Origin: Karstenula rhodostoma CBS 690.94
Lineage: Eukaryota; Ascomycota; Dothideomycetes; Pleosporales; Didymosphaeriaceae
Assembly (NCBI GenBank): GCA_010093485.1
Contig: MU001507.1
Coordinates: 1,190,844-1,254,843, forward strand
Direction: 5' to 3'
DNA: 64,000 nt
The notes beneath the pieces are model-generated. The model saw nothing but the letters and a program-made list of their open reading frames with translations, did not search any database and had not been told where the DNA came from. The position numbers were made by a program, and so were the translations under genes. Below are positions 13,401 through 23,669 of this stretch, piece by piece (positions within the stretch are counted from its first letter, which is position 1; every line of letters starts with the position of its first letter).

Positions 13401-14248
13401 TGGGCCAATGCAAGCAGATGGAGAAGCTTGACGAGCAGGACAAGATGGTGCCAAAGTGGCAATGGGACGATTTTATTATCCGCAATCGAACCGACTACAG
13501 GGAGTACGCGAACCAATGCCTGGATAATGGGGAAGATGCTGAACCCTACTATCGCTTCTACAAAGACAATATCCGTGATACGCTGTATACAGAGGCCATC
13601 ATTAGGAGCAGGAAGACGTTGGCTGCTGCGATTGGAGAGTTGGAAGGCGGAACTGCTGCGAAGGCCACTGCTACGAACGTAAAAGACACCGTTGCGAAGA
13701 TATTCAAATCACCTTCTTCTACCAGAAGTTCTCGCACGGAGAGTTTTGTTGCCAAAAGCTCTACGATCAAGCCGCCCACTGCGAGGGTGCCTATTACAAG
13801 GGCACCTGGAAGGAGCCAGGCTGCAGTGGAAGGATCCATTCCTGTTGCAGATATTCAAAGGAAACCACGGCAGTCGCTCCCGCCAGCCTTTAACAACAAG
13901 TCTGGAGTGGACACAAGCACAGTGCAGAGACCAAGCAAAGAGCGCCCAAGACAGTCCCTTCAAGCATCCTCAAGTAGGGGACTCTCTTCCTTGCCTTCTT
14001 CCAACTCCCTTCATCATTCTACGCCTGCGAAACAATCCAATGGATTGCCGACATCCCACAGCACGTCTACACGGCGTCCATCGGTGCAGCGAACAAGCAG
14101 TGGGTCGCGCGTCTCCACGGAGCCTACTGGCGATCCGTATCGCGACTTTGTTTTCGCGATGGGTCGGGCGAAGTCTTTCACGGGAAGCGATAGTGTACGT
14201 TCGCCCTCGACGCCAAGCTCGGGCGGTAAGAAAAGGAATGGGGGCTGA
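10450..14248 (+). CDS. Probable shelterin subunit, TPP1/Tpz1-like telomere protein
   Basis: Proposed exons are 10450..10806 and 10847..14248, giving 1252 aa; a conservative start inside the long exon is 10895 (1117 aa). The N-terminal exon holds a segment (LTLTDGAASIEASLSPEC) that resembles the OB-fold strand of TPP1/Est3 proteins, which in human TPP1 reads LVSDGTHSVRC. The middle of about 800 residues is acidic, Ser/Pro-rich and disordered. A compact conserved-looking module at about 953-1050 starts PIFEMFKATYPAYTG and contains WQWDDFIIRNRTDY; I associate it with fungal TPP1-type telomere proteins. A basic Ser-rich tail follows. The joining intron would be only 40 nt (GTGTGA...ACAG), short even for fungi, so the exact 5' structure is uncertain. 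If the assignment is right, the protein bridges Pot1 and other shelterin parts at chromosome ends. The function is inferred from recalled family resemblance. Confidence 0.55.
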
Positions 14249-15281
14249 TGTGCACGAGCAGGTCGACTCTGATGCGCAAAAAAAGTGGCCAGAGAATCTA
14301 CACGTCAGGCCAGTCGCAGAAACGAAGAGGAGAGGATACGATGTGCTGGAGTGGAAGGATGGTCTATGAAGGATTCGATGGAGCTCTTGAAGAGCACTGG
14401 GCATGCATCTGCTGGCGTTTTCCTCATCAGGCAAATCGATACCCCATTATTGCGGCCGTGTTCTAAATAAAACAAAGGCTGGTGGATGTTGTTCAATGCG
14501 GTTTTTGCAGCAGCAGCAGCAGCAGTGCATTTCTTCTGCCTGTCCGTGCGTGTAGATCAGACACGTCGTCCTCGTGAACACATGTTAGCCTGGCTGCTGT
14601 TGTTTAAAAAAAAAATTAAAAATCGGCAAAGCATGTGAAAATACGACGGCGAATCAATCTTGCTGGGTGACGGCGCACAGGGAACGGTCCGCGGGCATGG
14701 GGTGCTCACGCGCTTCGTAATGCTTGCTTTGGTTTCGGATCCTGTGTCCTAGAGAGTCCGGGGTCTCGTCTCCCCACGGGGTCGTTGTCCCACTGTTTTG
14801 GGAGCGAGCGGAGCGGTGAGTTGAGAGAAGCGGTGTCGCTTGGAGAGACCAAAGTGTGATGGGTAGGTGTGAAGACACTCACCAAAGGCTTTCGATGCAT
14901 ACAGAATTGCGGCTTCAGTGTGTGTTGGATAGAGCCGTAAAGGTAGATCAGTAACCTTGGAAGCGACGGAGGCACATGCTTCCTGCCATGTGCGCGCGCC
15001 TTACCGTCTTTGTGTGGAGCATCCGGCGTCATTGGCGTCACCCGCACACGCTGTCTGCTGATGCCCACTGCGCAGTGCAACTCTTCCGACGGTCCGTCAC
15101 TCGTAACCGCGCCCCTGCTGCGACTCGCTACCTGCCAATATTGCCGCCCTTGATCTGCTTGACTTCATACTTACGTGTCAAATGCCCTGATCGCAATCCT
15201 GTGCTCGACATCGACACGCTCCCGGCCACCTGCGGCCTCATCCCTCCCACTGCACTTGCGCATGGATCCCTCTCGCTGCCA
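14249..15281. other. Intergenic region with CAG run and A-rich tract
   Basis: Non-coding gap between two plus-strand genes. It holds a (GCA)n run at about 14506-14526 and an A-rich stretch at about 14607-14630, plausibly the 3' UTR end of the upstream gene, followed by the promoter of the lipase gene. No further gene recognised. Confidence 0.5.
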
Positions 15282-18101
15282 ATGTCCTTTGTATCCGACA
15301 CGCTACTCTCTGGCGGTGCACGACTGCATGTAGCAACAGGAGGACACCAAGGCCAACATGCCGGAAAAAGCCAGGGCGGGCGCCTGCATCCTTTGATTCG
15401 GCTTGTGAAAGAGCCATTCGGTGGGTTCGGCCGAGGAAGAGACGCAGACGAGAGCGCGCAGGAAGTCACAGATGAGGAGGCCCGTAAGCAGTTGTTGTAT
15501 CTGCGCCTGCGAGACGTGAGTGTTGGAACAGTTTCTTAGCTTTCACATGCTCATCGTGCACACAGGCCGAATGCTACGACGACTGGAAAGCCGCCGCCGC
15601 CGAACTAGATACCCTCGAAGGCAACGATGCCTGGAAACTCGAAGACGAATCCTCCGAATACGATGCCGAGCTCATCAAAGTTCGATTGGGGGAGCTCGAC
15701 GAGGCCCGCCTGAATTGCGACGTAAAGCGTATGCTGTTCCTCGTCCGGACCACCCTCACGCGCGGCCTTGGCGGCATGGGCGATCTGCGCCTGTACAAGC
15801 ATTCACATGTCGGCACGAAGAAGCTGATAGAGCGATATATCGATTCGGCCGTGCAGACGCTGGCAGCAATCCCAGAAGTGGCGGCCAAGCAGGGGGATAC
15901 ATGTCCCGTCAAACCCCACAGGGTCGCCGAGGAGCTCCTTCGCACCCGCCAATCCTTCGGCCGCACAGCGCTCTTGATGTCTGGTGGAGGCACCTTTGGG
16001 ATGAACCACATTGGCGTAGTCAAATGCCTATGGGAGTTGCGTCTTCTCCCGCGCATCATCTCAGGCGCGTCTGCAGGAAGCATCGTCTGCGCTGTCTTGT
16101 GCTCCAAAAGCGACAATGAGATTCCCGGCGTCTTGTCCGAATTTTGCTACGGCGATTTGAACGTGTTTGAGAAGGCTGGCGAAGAGGAGGGAGTCATTCA
16201 GAAGGTCACGCGCTTTCTCAAATACGGATCGTTGTTTGACATCTCGCATCTGCAAAGAGTCATGAGGCAGATGCTGGGCGACATCACGTTCCAAGAGTCG
16301 TATAATCGGACGCGAAGAATCCTGAACATAACCGTGTCGAGCGCGAGCGTGTATGAGCTCCCGAGGCTTCTTAATTATGTCACGGCGCCGGACGTTATGA
16401 TTTGGTCCGCAGTGTAAGTGCTCATTCGAGGATTGAGATAGTTCTTGAAATTGATTTGCACCACTGAAATCATCGCTGACTACATGCAGATGCGCATCGT
16501 GCTCCGTTCCCCTCGTCTTCTCTGCAGCATCTCTCATGGCCAAAGACCGGAAAACAGGCAGAGAAGTGCCGTGGAATCCTAGCCCCAACGAGGGTTGGAT
16601 TGACGGTTCGGTCGACAACGATCTGCCCATGACACGCCTGGCCGAAATGTTCAACGTCAATCACTTCATCGTATCTCAAGTCAATCCACACGTTGTGCCT
16701 TTTCTTGCCAAAGAAGAACATGATATAGGTCCGGAGGCGCAGCAACAGAATTCTGCATTCTCTGCCGGCCCAAGCTGGATGCACAACATGGCAAGCTTCG
16801 CGAAAGGGGAAGCTCTACATCGCCTCGAAGTGCTTGCGGAGATGGGAGTGTTTCCCAATACCATGACGAAAGTCAGATCTGTCCTAAGCCAGCGATACTC
16901 CGGCGACATTACTATCTTCCCCGCCATCTCCTACGCAAACTTTCCAAAGGTCCTTAGCAACCCAACGACCGATTACATGTTGCGCTGTTTGCTCGCAGGG
17001 CAACAGGCGACTTGGCTTAAGGTCTCCAGGATTCAAAACCACGTTGCTGTAGAGCTCGCCTTGGACGAAGCTGTCAACCAGATCCTTCCTTGCGTACATT
17101 TCAGCAAAAGCCAAGCAGACCTCCGCCTCCTAAACTTCACCCGGCCGGCATCACAAGGCGCAGAGCTACCTCCCACGCATCCGCTCCGAGGACACAAGAG
17201 GGATTCTCATTCCGAGGGCCAAGGCCTCCCTCTTGCGCCGTTCACACCGTTCACAGAAACACCGTCGCCTGGCTTCGACCGAAGGCCGGGATCGCGTGGC
17301 AAAGGACTTACACCGACTGCTTCCAGGCCGTACCTTCCTTCGCAACCTTCAATGAGAAATGCCAAGTCTCCGGGTTTCAACAGAGTAGCCTTCTCCACTG
17401 TAGAAGCAGTTTCATCAACAGATGCCGACGATTCACCCACTGATGCAGACGTTTCCGACAACATAGAATCGGACACCACCGAGATCCTATCCTCGCCATC
17501 GCTATCACACTCGCCTCCTCCAAACCTTGCTGGGCTCCGGCCCTCGGCAAGCCATTTCGGCCTGTTCTTCCCTTCGGTATCGAACCCGCATACCCCAGTT
17601 GCACCCGCGGAGTTGTTCAACAGCCAAAACGGCTTCAGAAATCTGGCGCCCGCCGCGCCAAGTTCCCCTGAGCTGCGCTACAAACGGCTTTTCCATCCAC
17701 CAGCGCAGGCAAGGGAGCCAGAGCCCGCATACAAGCAAGAGATCAAGCGCATACTGCAGCCGCTGAGCAGCATTCCAATCCTAAAACACACGGAGAGTAA
17801 TCCGGAGCATCAGAGGGCTGCAGACACTACACCGACGAAAGCGCCTTCATTGGATGATCGACAAGTAGACGCGTTCGACGCGCCAGGCTTCAGCCCCGTC
17901 AACTCGTGGGCAAGCGCAGCGGCGAGTCCGCTGAACACGCGGGACGGCGCCCAAGAGAAGGAGGAGTCGTACTTTGAGCGGAAGATGCGGGATCTGCACC
18001 GAGGGAATGGAACGCCGCGGTGGGGCAGCCCGACGAGAGGGACTGTGTTGAAAAAGAAAAGAAGTAGAGGCGACATCATGAGCGGTGAGCGTCCTGCTTG
18101 A
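15282..18101 (+). CDS. Patatin-like triacylglycerol lipase (Tgl4/Tgl5 type)
   Basis: Exons 15282..15515, 15566..16413 and 16490..18101; introns of 50 and 76 nt; product 897 aa. The patatin fold carries an oxyanion loop SGGGTFGMNH (about residue 214), the nucleophile elbow GASAGS with catalytic Ser near 247, and the dyad Asp in IDGSVDND near 398. Such enzymes hydrolyse triacylglycerol (and some phospholipids) at lipid droplets. The segment before the patatin domain (CYDDWKAAAAELDTLEGNDAW) is typical of the fungal TGL/PLPL family. The last 350 residues are Ser/Pro-rich and disordered, a likely regulatory tail. The first exon is the least certain part; the ATG at 15282 gives a short leader before the conserved HPLIRLVKEPF. 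A possible donor (GTGAGC) near 18084 could extend the C-terminus through another intron, but the open frame stops at 18101. A second family member lies at 35591-38224. Confidence 0.88.
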
Positions 18102-18632
18102 GCTTCTTCCCGCCACTTACCATCGTTTGCCATTTTCCTTTGTCACATTGCATGAGCGGTGTTTTTGGTCTCCATCGCGCGGTTCATATGATGGATGGAT
18201 GGATGGATGGATGGATGGATGGATGGATGGGGCACAAAGGGTGATACCTTTGCAGCATATACGTATAACGCGGAGTTGGAGTTGGTTGGTTAGACAACAT
18301 GGGGTGAGTAGCGGGGGTGTTTAGCAGCGCGGTACATGCGATACACACCTAAACCTATTGCTATACCTATGCAGATAAAGTGCAAGAATCATGTACATAA
18401 TGGATGGTATGGCCTTTTAAATACAACGAGAGACATGCTCTCATATGGTATGATATGATATGGTCTACTATGCAAGATGCAGCCATCACAAAAGAAAACA
18501 CATTAAACATGACGTTCCAGCCCCAACAGCCCGGACGTCGTAAGACATGGACGCTGCGTGATACGAAAAGCAAGCAAGCAAACACCCATTCCCTTCCGGC
18601 ACGACTCATCCTCTCCCCCCTCCCTCCCTCCC
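18102..18632. other. Intergenic region, convergent 3' flanks
   Basis: Gap between the lipase (+) and the AT-hook gene (-). It contains the ATGG microsatellite and a pyrimidine-rich stretch at about 18610-18640. No gene seen. Confidence 0.5.
18191..18230. repeat. (ATGG)10 microsatellite
   Basis: Ten perfect tandem copies of ATGG, 40 bp, between two convergent genes. Confidence 0.97.
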
Positions 18633-19568
18633 TCACACATCCACCCTCCGCCCCTCCACATCAAACTTTGTCCGAATCTCCGCATCATACCGCTTGTACA
18701 AATCCCACCCGACAACCAGTATGAAAGGCACGCCGACCATGATGGTTGTCACGCGGCGCGCGGCGCCCTTGTACTTGGGCGGCATGCGGCCCTCGTTGAT
18801 GTGGCGCTCGGTAGCGGCTTTCTCGAGGTCTGCGGGCGAGATGGGCTTCGGGCGTGGGGTGGCGGGTTTCGAGGGGTTGAGCGGGTGCGTAGGGAGGGGA
18901 ATCGTGGTTTGTTTTCTGGGGAGGGGGATGGGTTTGGCGGGTGAGGGTGTGGGTCTGGGGTGTAGGGGCGGTGGTGTGGTTGTAGATGAGGGTGTGGGCG
19001 GTTTGTATGTGGGTGTAGGCGTCGGCGATGGTGGGGAGGTGGGTATCGAGGGCTTCGTGGCGGCGGCTGGGATGGGCTGCTCGAATACGACGTTGGCGGC
19101 GCCGCCTGTCGGGAAGACCATCTCCTGCACGGCGGGTGTGGGCGCGGGCGCAGGCTCCTTGGACGGAGGCTTCACGGTGCCCGTCTTGTAGACCTCCTCT
19201 AGTATCCTGCTGGTCGAGGGTGTGATGGGCGTGGGCTTGGTGTCCACATGCGGCGTCTTGACGGCGTGCTCCTCGGTCTTCGCAGGTTTCGCTGGTGCGG
19301 GAGCTTTGGGTACGGAGGGCGTCTTTGGTGCTGGGGCGGCGGCTTTGGTCGCTTTCGTCTTAGGCGTCGCAGTCTTCGTCGCGGTCTTGGGTGCTTTCGC
19401 AACTTTCTTCGGTGCCTCTTCCTTCTTTACTGCCGCTGCCGTCTTCGTGCTCGCTTTCCGCACGCCCTTCGGCTCGACCGCTGGCGTTTCCTCACTGGCC
19501 ACCTTCCTCGGCCGTCCGCGCTTCTTCGGGATGGGTTCGGTAGCGACTGCGGCGTCCATGATGACCAA
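18633..19568 (-). CDS. AT-hook protein with a C-terminal membrane segment, function unknown
   Basis: Single-exon frame of 311 aa; a second ATG three codons in (19559) has the better start context. Residues 14-21 (KKRGRPRK) match the AT-hook core that binds the minor groove of AT-rich DNA. A long Lys/Ala/Pro-rich low-complexity region follows, with a PTPTPT-rich stretch around 180-230. The last 42 residues are different in kind: ARRVTTIMVG followed by a hydrophobic stretch of about 16 residues (VGVPFILVVGW) and a short charged tail, as in a single-pass tail-anchored protein. The protein could tether chromatin to a membrane such as the nuclear envelope. Alternatively the GRPRK motif may be incidental in a basic linker. 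I do not recognise a named family. Confidence 0.7.
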   Translation of the reverse strand: MVIMDAAVATEPIPKKRGRPRKVASEETPAVEPKGVRKASTKTAAAVKKEEAPKKVAKAPKTATKTATPKTKATKAAAPAPKTPSVPKAPAPAKPAKTEEHAVKTPHVDTKPTPITPSTSRILEEVYKTGTVKPPSKEPAPAPTPAVQEMVFPTGGAANVVFEQPIPAAATKPSIPTSPPSPTPTPTYKPPTPSSTTTPPPLHPRPTPSPAKPIPLPRKQTTIPLPTHPLNPSKPATPRPKPISPADLEKAATERHINEGRMPPKYKGAARRVTTIMVGVPFILVVGWDLYKRYDAEIRTKFDVEGRRVDV

Positions 19569-20025
19569 TTGGCGCCGAAAAAGGTAATAAGGATATGCGC
19601 TTAGGTATATGGCAAGCGTGGAGGAAGAGAGAAGTGTGGGGTGACTCGTCGACGCGCAAAAGGAGGTTTGCCGTGGAACGCGTCGTGGGAAATTTTGGGC
19701 GACCAGGGTCGCGACTGGGCGAGTGAGTCGCGGCTGCAGGGCTGGCCGGCGCCGTCATGTGGGGTGCGTTCGGGCGGGGAGAACAGGCATCCAGCCTCAA
19801 ACATCACGTCGGTCAATGGAGGAGTCATAGGCAGGCTGTTCACAAACAGTGATATCATGTTGTTTCATCGTCATGCTCGTGTATGCATTTACATGGTATA
19901 CCGCTCCTTCTCGAAAAATTACATCAGGTATGCTCTAGTTCTAACCAAGCCAAAGCCAATGCTGTCTGTACAGCAAACCGAACTCATGCATCGCCAAAAC
20001 GCCCGCTACATCACTCCATTGGATA
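19569..20025. other. Intergenic region upstream of the AT-hook gene
   Basis: Holds the promoter of the AT-hook gene and the 3' flank of KHA1. Nothing else recognised. Confidence 0.5.
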
Positions 20026-22927
20026 TCACTTGTAGGCCAGCACTCCTGAGACTGCTGATGCGAGACCTGCCTTGACGACCAAGATGCTGGCACCCGACTT
20101 GCTGTCCCAAACCTTCTCTGCAAGCACACCCAGCGTCGCCGCCGCGCTCGATGCGTTCACGGGCTTGACTTCGTCCGCGCTGCTGTCGGAGAGAACAGTG
20201 TTGCGTCCAATGTTTCTACCGAGAATGACCAGGTCTCCGGAATTCTTGGGGTTTTGGCCGACCTCGTTTAGGGCGCGGGCAGTGACATCGTTGAGCGGGT
20301 CTGAGGAAGACACTGTCTCGAAGACCACGCGAGCGGAGAGTTCGGCGGGGACGGATGCACTGAGAGAGGCGAAGAATGTGGCGTCTTGATCACGCGCCGG
20401 GGCCGCAGTCGTGGTGACGACTTCGGCGCCTTTTGCTGCAGACGAAGCCGACGAGTTCGCGTCACCGAAAACCTCGGGTGCGACGTCAAAGCGCACAATG
20501 GTCGCCGTAACCTCTGGCTTCTCGGCGAGCTGCAGAACGAGGCGGAGTGCCGTGCGGTCGTCTTCTCCGCCAAAGAAGGGGAAGAAGATGTGGTGGCTAG
20601 GGTCTGCGATGGGCGCCGTGACATCCTTCTCGCGATTGCTGTGCAGGCTGACGGCGCTGTATGTACGGTGCAGCTTCCCGCGCTCTTTCTTGTCCTTGTT
20701 CTTGCTACCGCCAAAGTTCTTGTTGATGAGCACCGCAACTGGGGCTGCTGACTGCTCGAAAGTTTGGTTGACGAACGTAGTATACGAGGATGCCGCGAGC
20801 TTGTTCTTCGTCCCCTTGTCTTCGATGATGGCCTGCTCAGACATACCTCCCGTCTCGCTCCAAGGGAGCAGAAGGAAGTCGGAGTCGGATGCGCGTGTGC
20901 TGAGCGTGTCGGCGAACGAAGACTCGGGCACGACAACAACTTCGCCGCTGACTGCCAGGTTATGCATCCGGCCAAATGTTCGGAAGATGTTGACCACAGG
21001 ATCGTAAGCCGTGTATTCTTGAGCCTCGGTAACGGCCATGACGGAAGAACCACGATCTGTCAGGTTCAACAGACGCAATCCATATGCCTGCACAGGCCTC
21101 TTGGGTTCCTCGTCCAGGGCATCGCCGACCTTCTTGCTTGTGCTAGTCGATCGTTCCGCAGCCTTTGGATGCGAGATTGCTTTGGACTGCGAGTATGCTC
21201 CGCCGAATAGGGATGCAAATGCCAGAAGGTTGGGCATGCTGTCCAGGCGAAGGTACACGGTAAGATGCTTAATCTTGTTGGAGGAAACCTTGTCGTAGTA
21301 GGCAGCATCGACCACGCTATCCGTCCCGTCAAGGGGCTTGCCCGTATCCCAGTCAATTTCGCCTCGTCTGAATGCCTCAACCTTCTTTTGATACCATGCG
21401 GGATAAAAGAATTGCGTCAACGGCGACGAGAGAAAAGTCGTGATAAGCGCCATTACAACGAAGATGGTGAAGGTCCGCGTGCTCAGGATTTTCGCCTGAA
21501 GACCAATATTCTGCGCGTGTCAGCTCCTGACGATACGAATCTTGTGAGGAGTCGAGTCTTACCAAGACAATCAACTCTACCAAGCCCTTGCAACTCATCA
21601 GCGACCCGATTGCAAAGCATTCCCGCCAGAGCATGCCAGTCCACCGAGCCGCTATCGTCGCGCCAATAAACTTAGAGAAGAAGGCCACGCACACGACCCC
21701 GACAACGTAGGCCCATACGATGCCACTATCCAATAGGCCAATGTTGGTGTTCAGTCCGGAGAGCGTGAAATACAATGGTAGGAACAGGGCTCCAATCAGA
21801 TCCTCAATTTTTTCGGCAACCTTGATGGCAAAACCACCTTCGTGAGGGCAGATCAGGCCAGCCAAAAACGCGCCAAAAATAGGGTGCACACCGATGATTC
21901 CGGTAAAGAAGGAACATGCGAGGCAGAGCAATAGCGTGAGAGCGATCATGCCCTGACTGGGCCCATCTTGCAATGCGCGGTTCTTGCGGAGGATCCAGAT
22001 AAAGGCGGGTCGTACGAGATAGACCAGGAAAAGGATGAACCCAACACAGCATAGTAAGATGTATAGCGCCGTCAGGCCAGCACCGGAATTGACAAGAGCG
22101 ACACAGAGCGCAAGCAAGATCCATCCTAGTTAGCTGCGTTAGCTCTGGGAGCACAAGCAGCGCGGGGCCAACTTACCAACAACATCGTTTCCAACACCCG
22201 CAGACAAGACAATTACGCCTACGGGGGTATCAAGCAATTTCAACTCGGTCAGGATTCGGCACAACACGGGGAAAGCCTTTACAAGTTAGCACACAGCACT
22301 GGCAGGATTCCACCGTGGTACTCACGGTGATGGCCATGGCGACTCCAATGAAGAGCATGTAGACGGGGAAATCTATAGGTACGAGTCCCTCTTCATGCCG
22401 GAACTCGTTGTACAGCCCCACGGCTATGGCGCATCCGAGCCCAAACGGGATTGCCATGCTGACGATGCCGACGTTCAGTGCCACCTTCCAATTGCTGACC
22501 AAGAAGCGCAGGTCGACCTCGAGGCCTATGATGAACAGAAAGAGCACCAGACCAAGGTTGGCAACCAGATTCAACTGGGGCATGGCTGCTTCCGGGAAGA
22601 TGGCGTCTTTGAATCCGGGGATGCGGCCAAAGGCGGTGGGGCCGAGCAATATGCCTCCAATGACCTCTGATATGACACGAGGCTGGCGGAGCTTGTTCAG
22701 AGGCCATTGCAGGGCGCGGCAAAAGAATATGATGATGATGACCTAGAGGGTGTTGGCATCGACATGCAGGGTCAAGAAGGGAAGCTTACCTGGATGATGA
22801 AGAGGATGATGGGGTTCTTCGGGTCGACTTTCACGGGAGAGACGTTTTCGAGCACGCCACCCTGCGGCGTCGCCTTGGTCGCTGACTTGGTCGCCGCCGC
22901 AATAGCGGAAGATATTGTCGACGACAT
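20026..22927 (-). CDS. KHA1: K+/H+ antiporter of the CPA2 family (Kha1)
   Basis: Five exons: 22927..22790, 22742..22326, 22276..22177, 22125..21563 and 21510..20026, with introns of 47, 49, 51 and 52 nt; product 900 aa. The N-terminal half (about residues 30-440) holds about twelve hydrophobic helices with the CPA2 signatures [28 protein letters not shown] and [10 protein letters not shown]. The Asp of the last motif is the expected ion-coordinating residue, and the exon 3/4 junction lies just behind it. The C-terminal half is hydrophilic and contains a universal-stress-like region ([28 protein letters not shown]) as in yeast Kha1. Kha1 exchanges K+ for H+ in Golgi and other internal membranes, supporting cation and pH homeostasis. 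All signature parts are present and the length matches full-length orthologues. Confidence 0.93.
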
Positions 22928-23669
22928 GGCTCGTCCCAAGAATCAGCTCCGGGTCGAAAGGCGGAGCCTTGGAGGTGGTCGGCAGAGGCCCTCGAAAACG
23001 TGGGGGTGGAGTGAACACGCGAGGGGACTACTCCAGGTATTTAACGGACCCTGGAGGTCTAAGTACGGGCTTCCCTGCGTCCAGGCCTGCTGCAGCTGGG
23101 AGCTTTGGCGACTTGGCGAGCGGGAAGCAACCTTCAGGTGACTGCGCTGATGGAGGGGCCGCGTGCGCTGTTTGAACTGCTTTGCGACTAGACGGACTGG
23201 GCGATGAGGCACATATGCCCCCTTCACTTGCATTTGTGGCGCGTCGCGCATGGTCTTTGACGACTGGCCTTTGTGTGGGCGGAGTCCGCCCAGAGAGTCC
23301 GTGATCCTCCCCAGCCTATTCAAACGTGCACTGACCAATCTTTAGCTCCTCCCACACCGCCCGATGCAGGCGCCTAACCCGACTGCTTATGGCGCTCCAC
23401 GCTGCATGGAAACAGGTGGCGGATGCTGCGGTTATTCAAAATCGAAAAGGTGCTGGTCACGGCAAACACTCGTCCCAGAAAACATTCCATCATCATACCA
23501 GCTTGATGCTCGATCTTGCGTGGATAAACGCGCGTAAATACAAGGCCATCGGCGGGACTAGACAAGCGCCCAGCAATACCAACATCACAATGCCGCGCGC
23601 CGGTGCCCTGCTCCTGGTATACCTACCGCCATCAGCGCTGAGCTCCCACGACATGCGACCACCCATTTC
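22928..23669. other. Intergenic region, KHA1 promoter side
   Basis: Gap between two minus-strand genes. Short frames at 22943-23338 and 23389-23841 show no family resemblance; the latter overlaps the 3' exon of the mannosidase on the other strand. No gene called. Confidence 0.5.
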
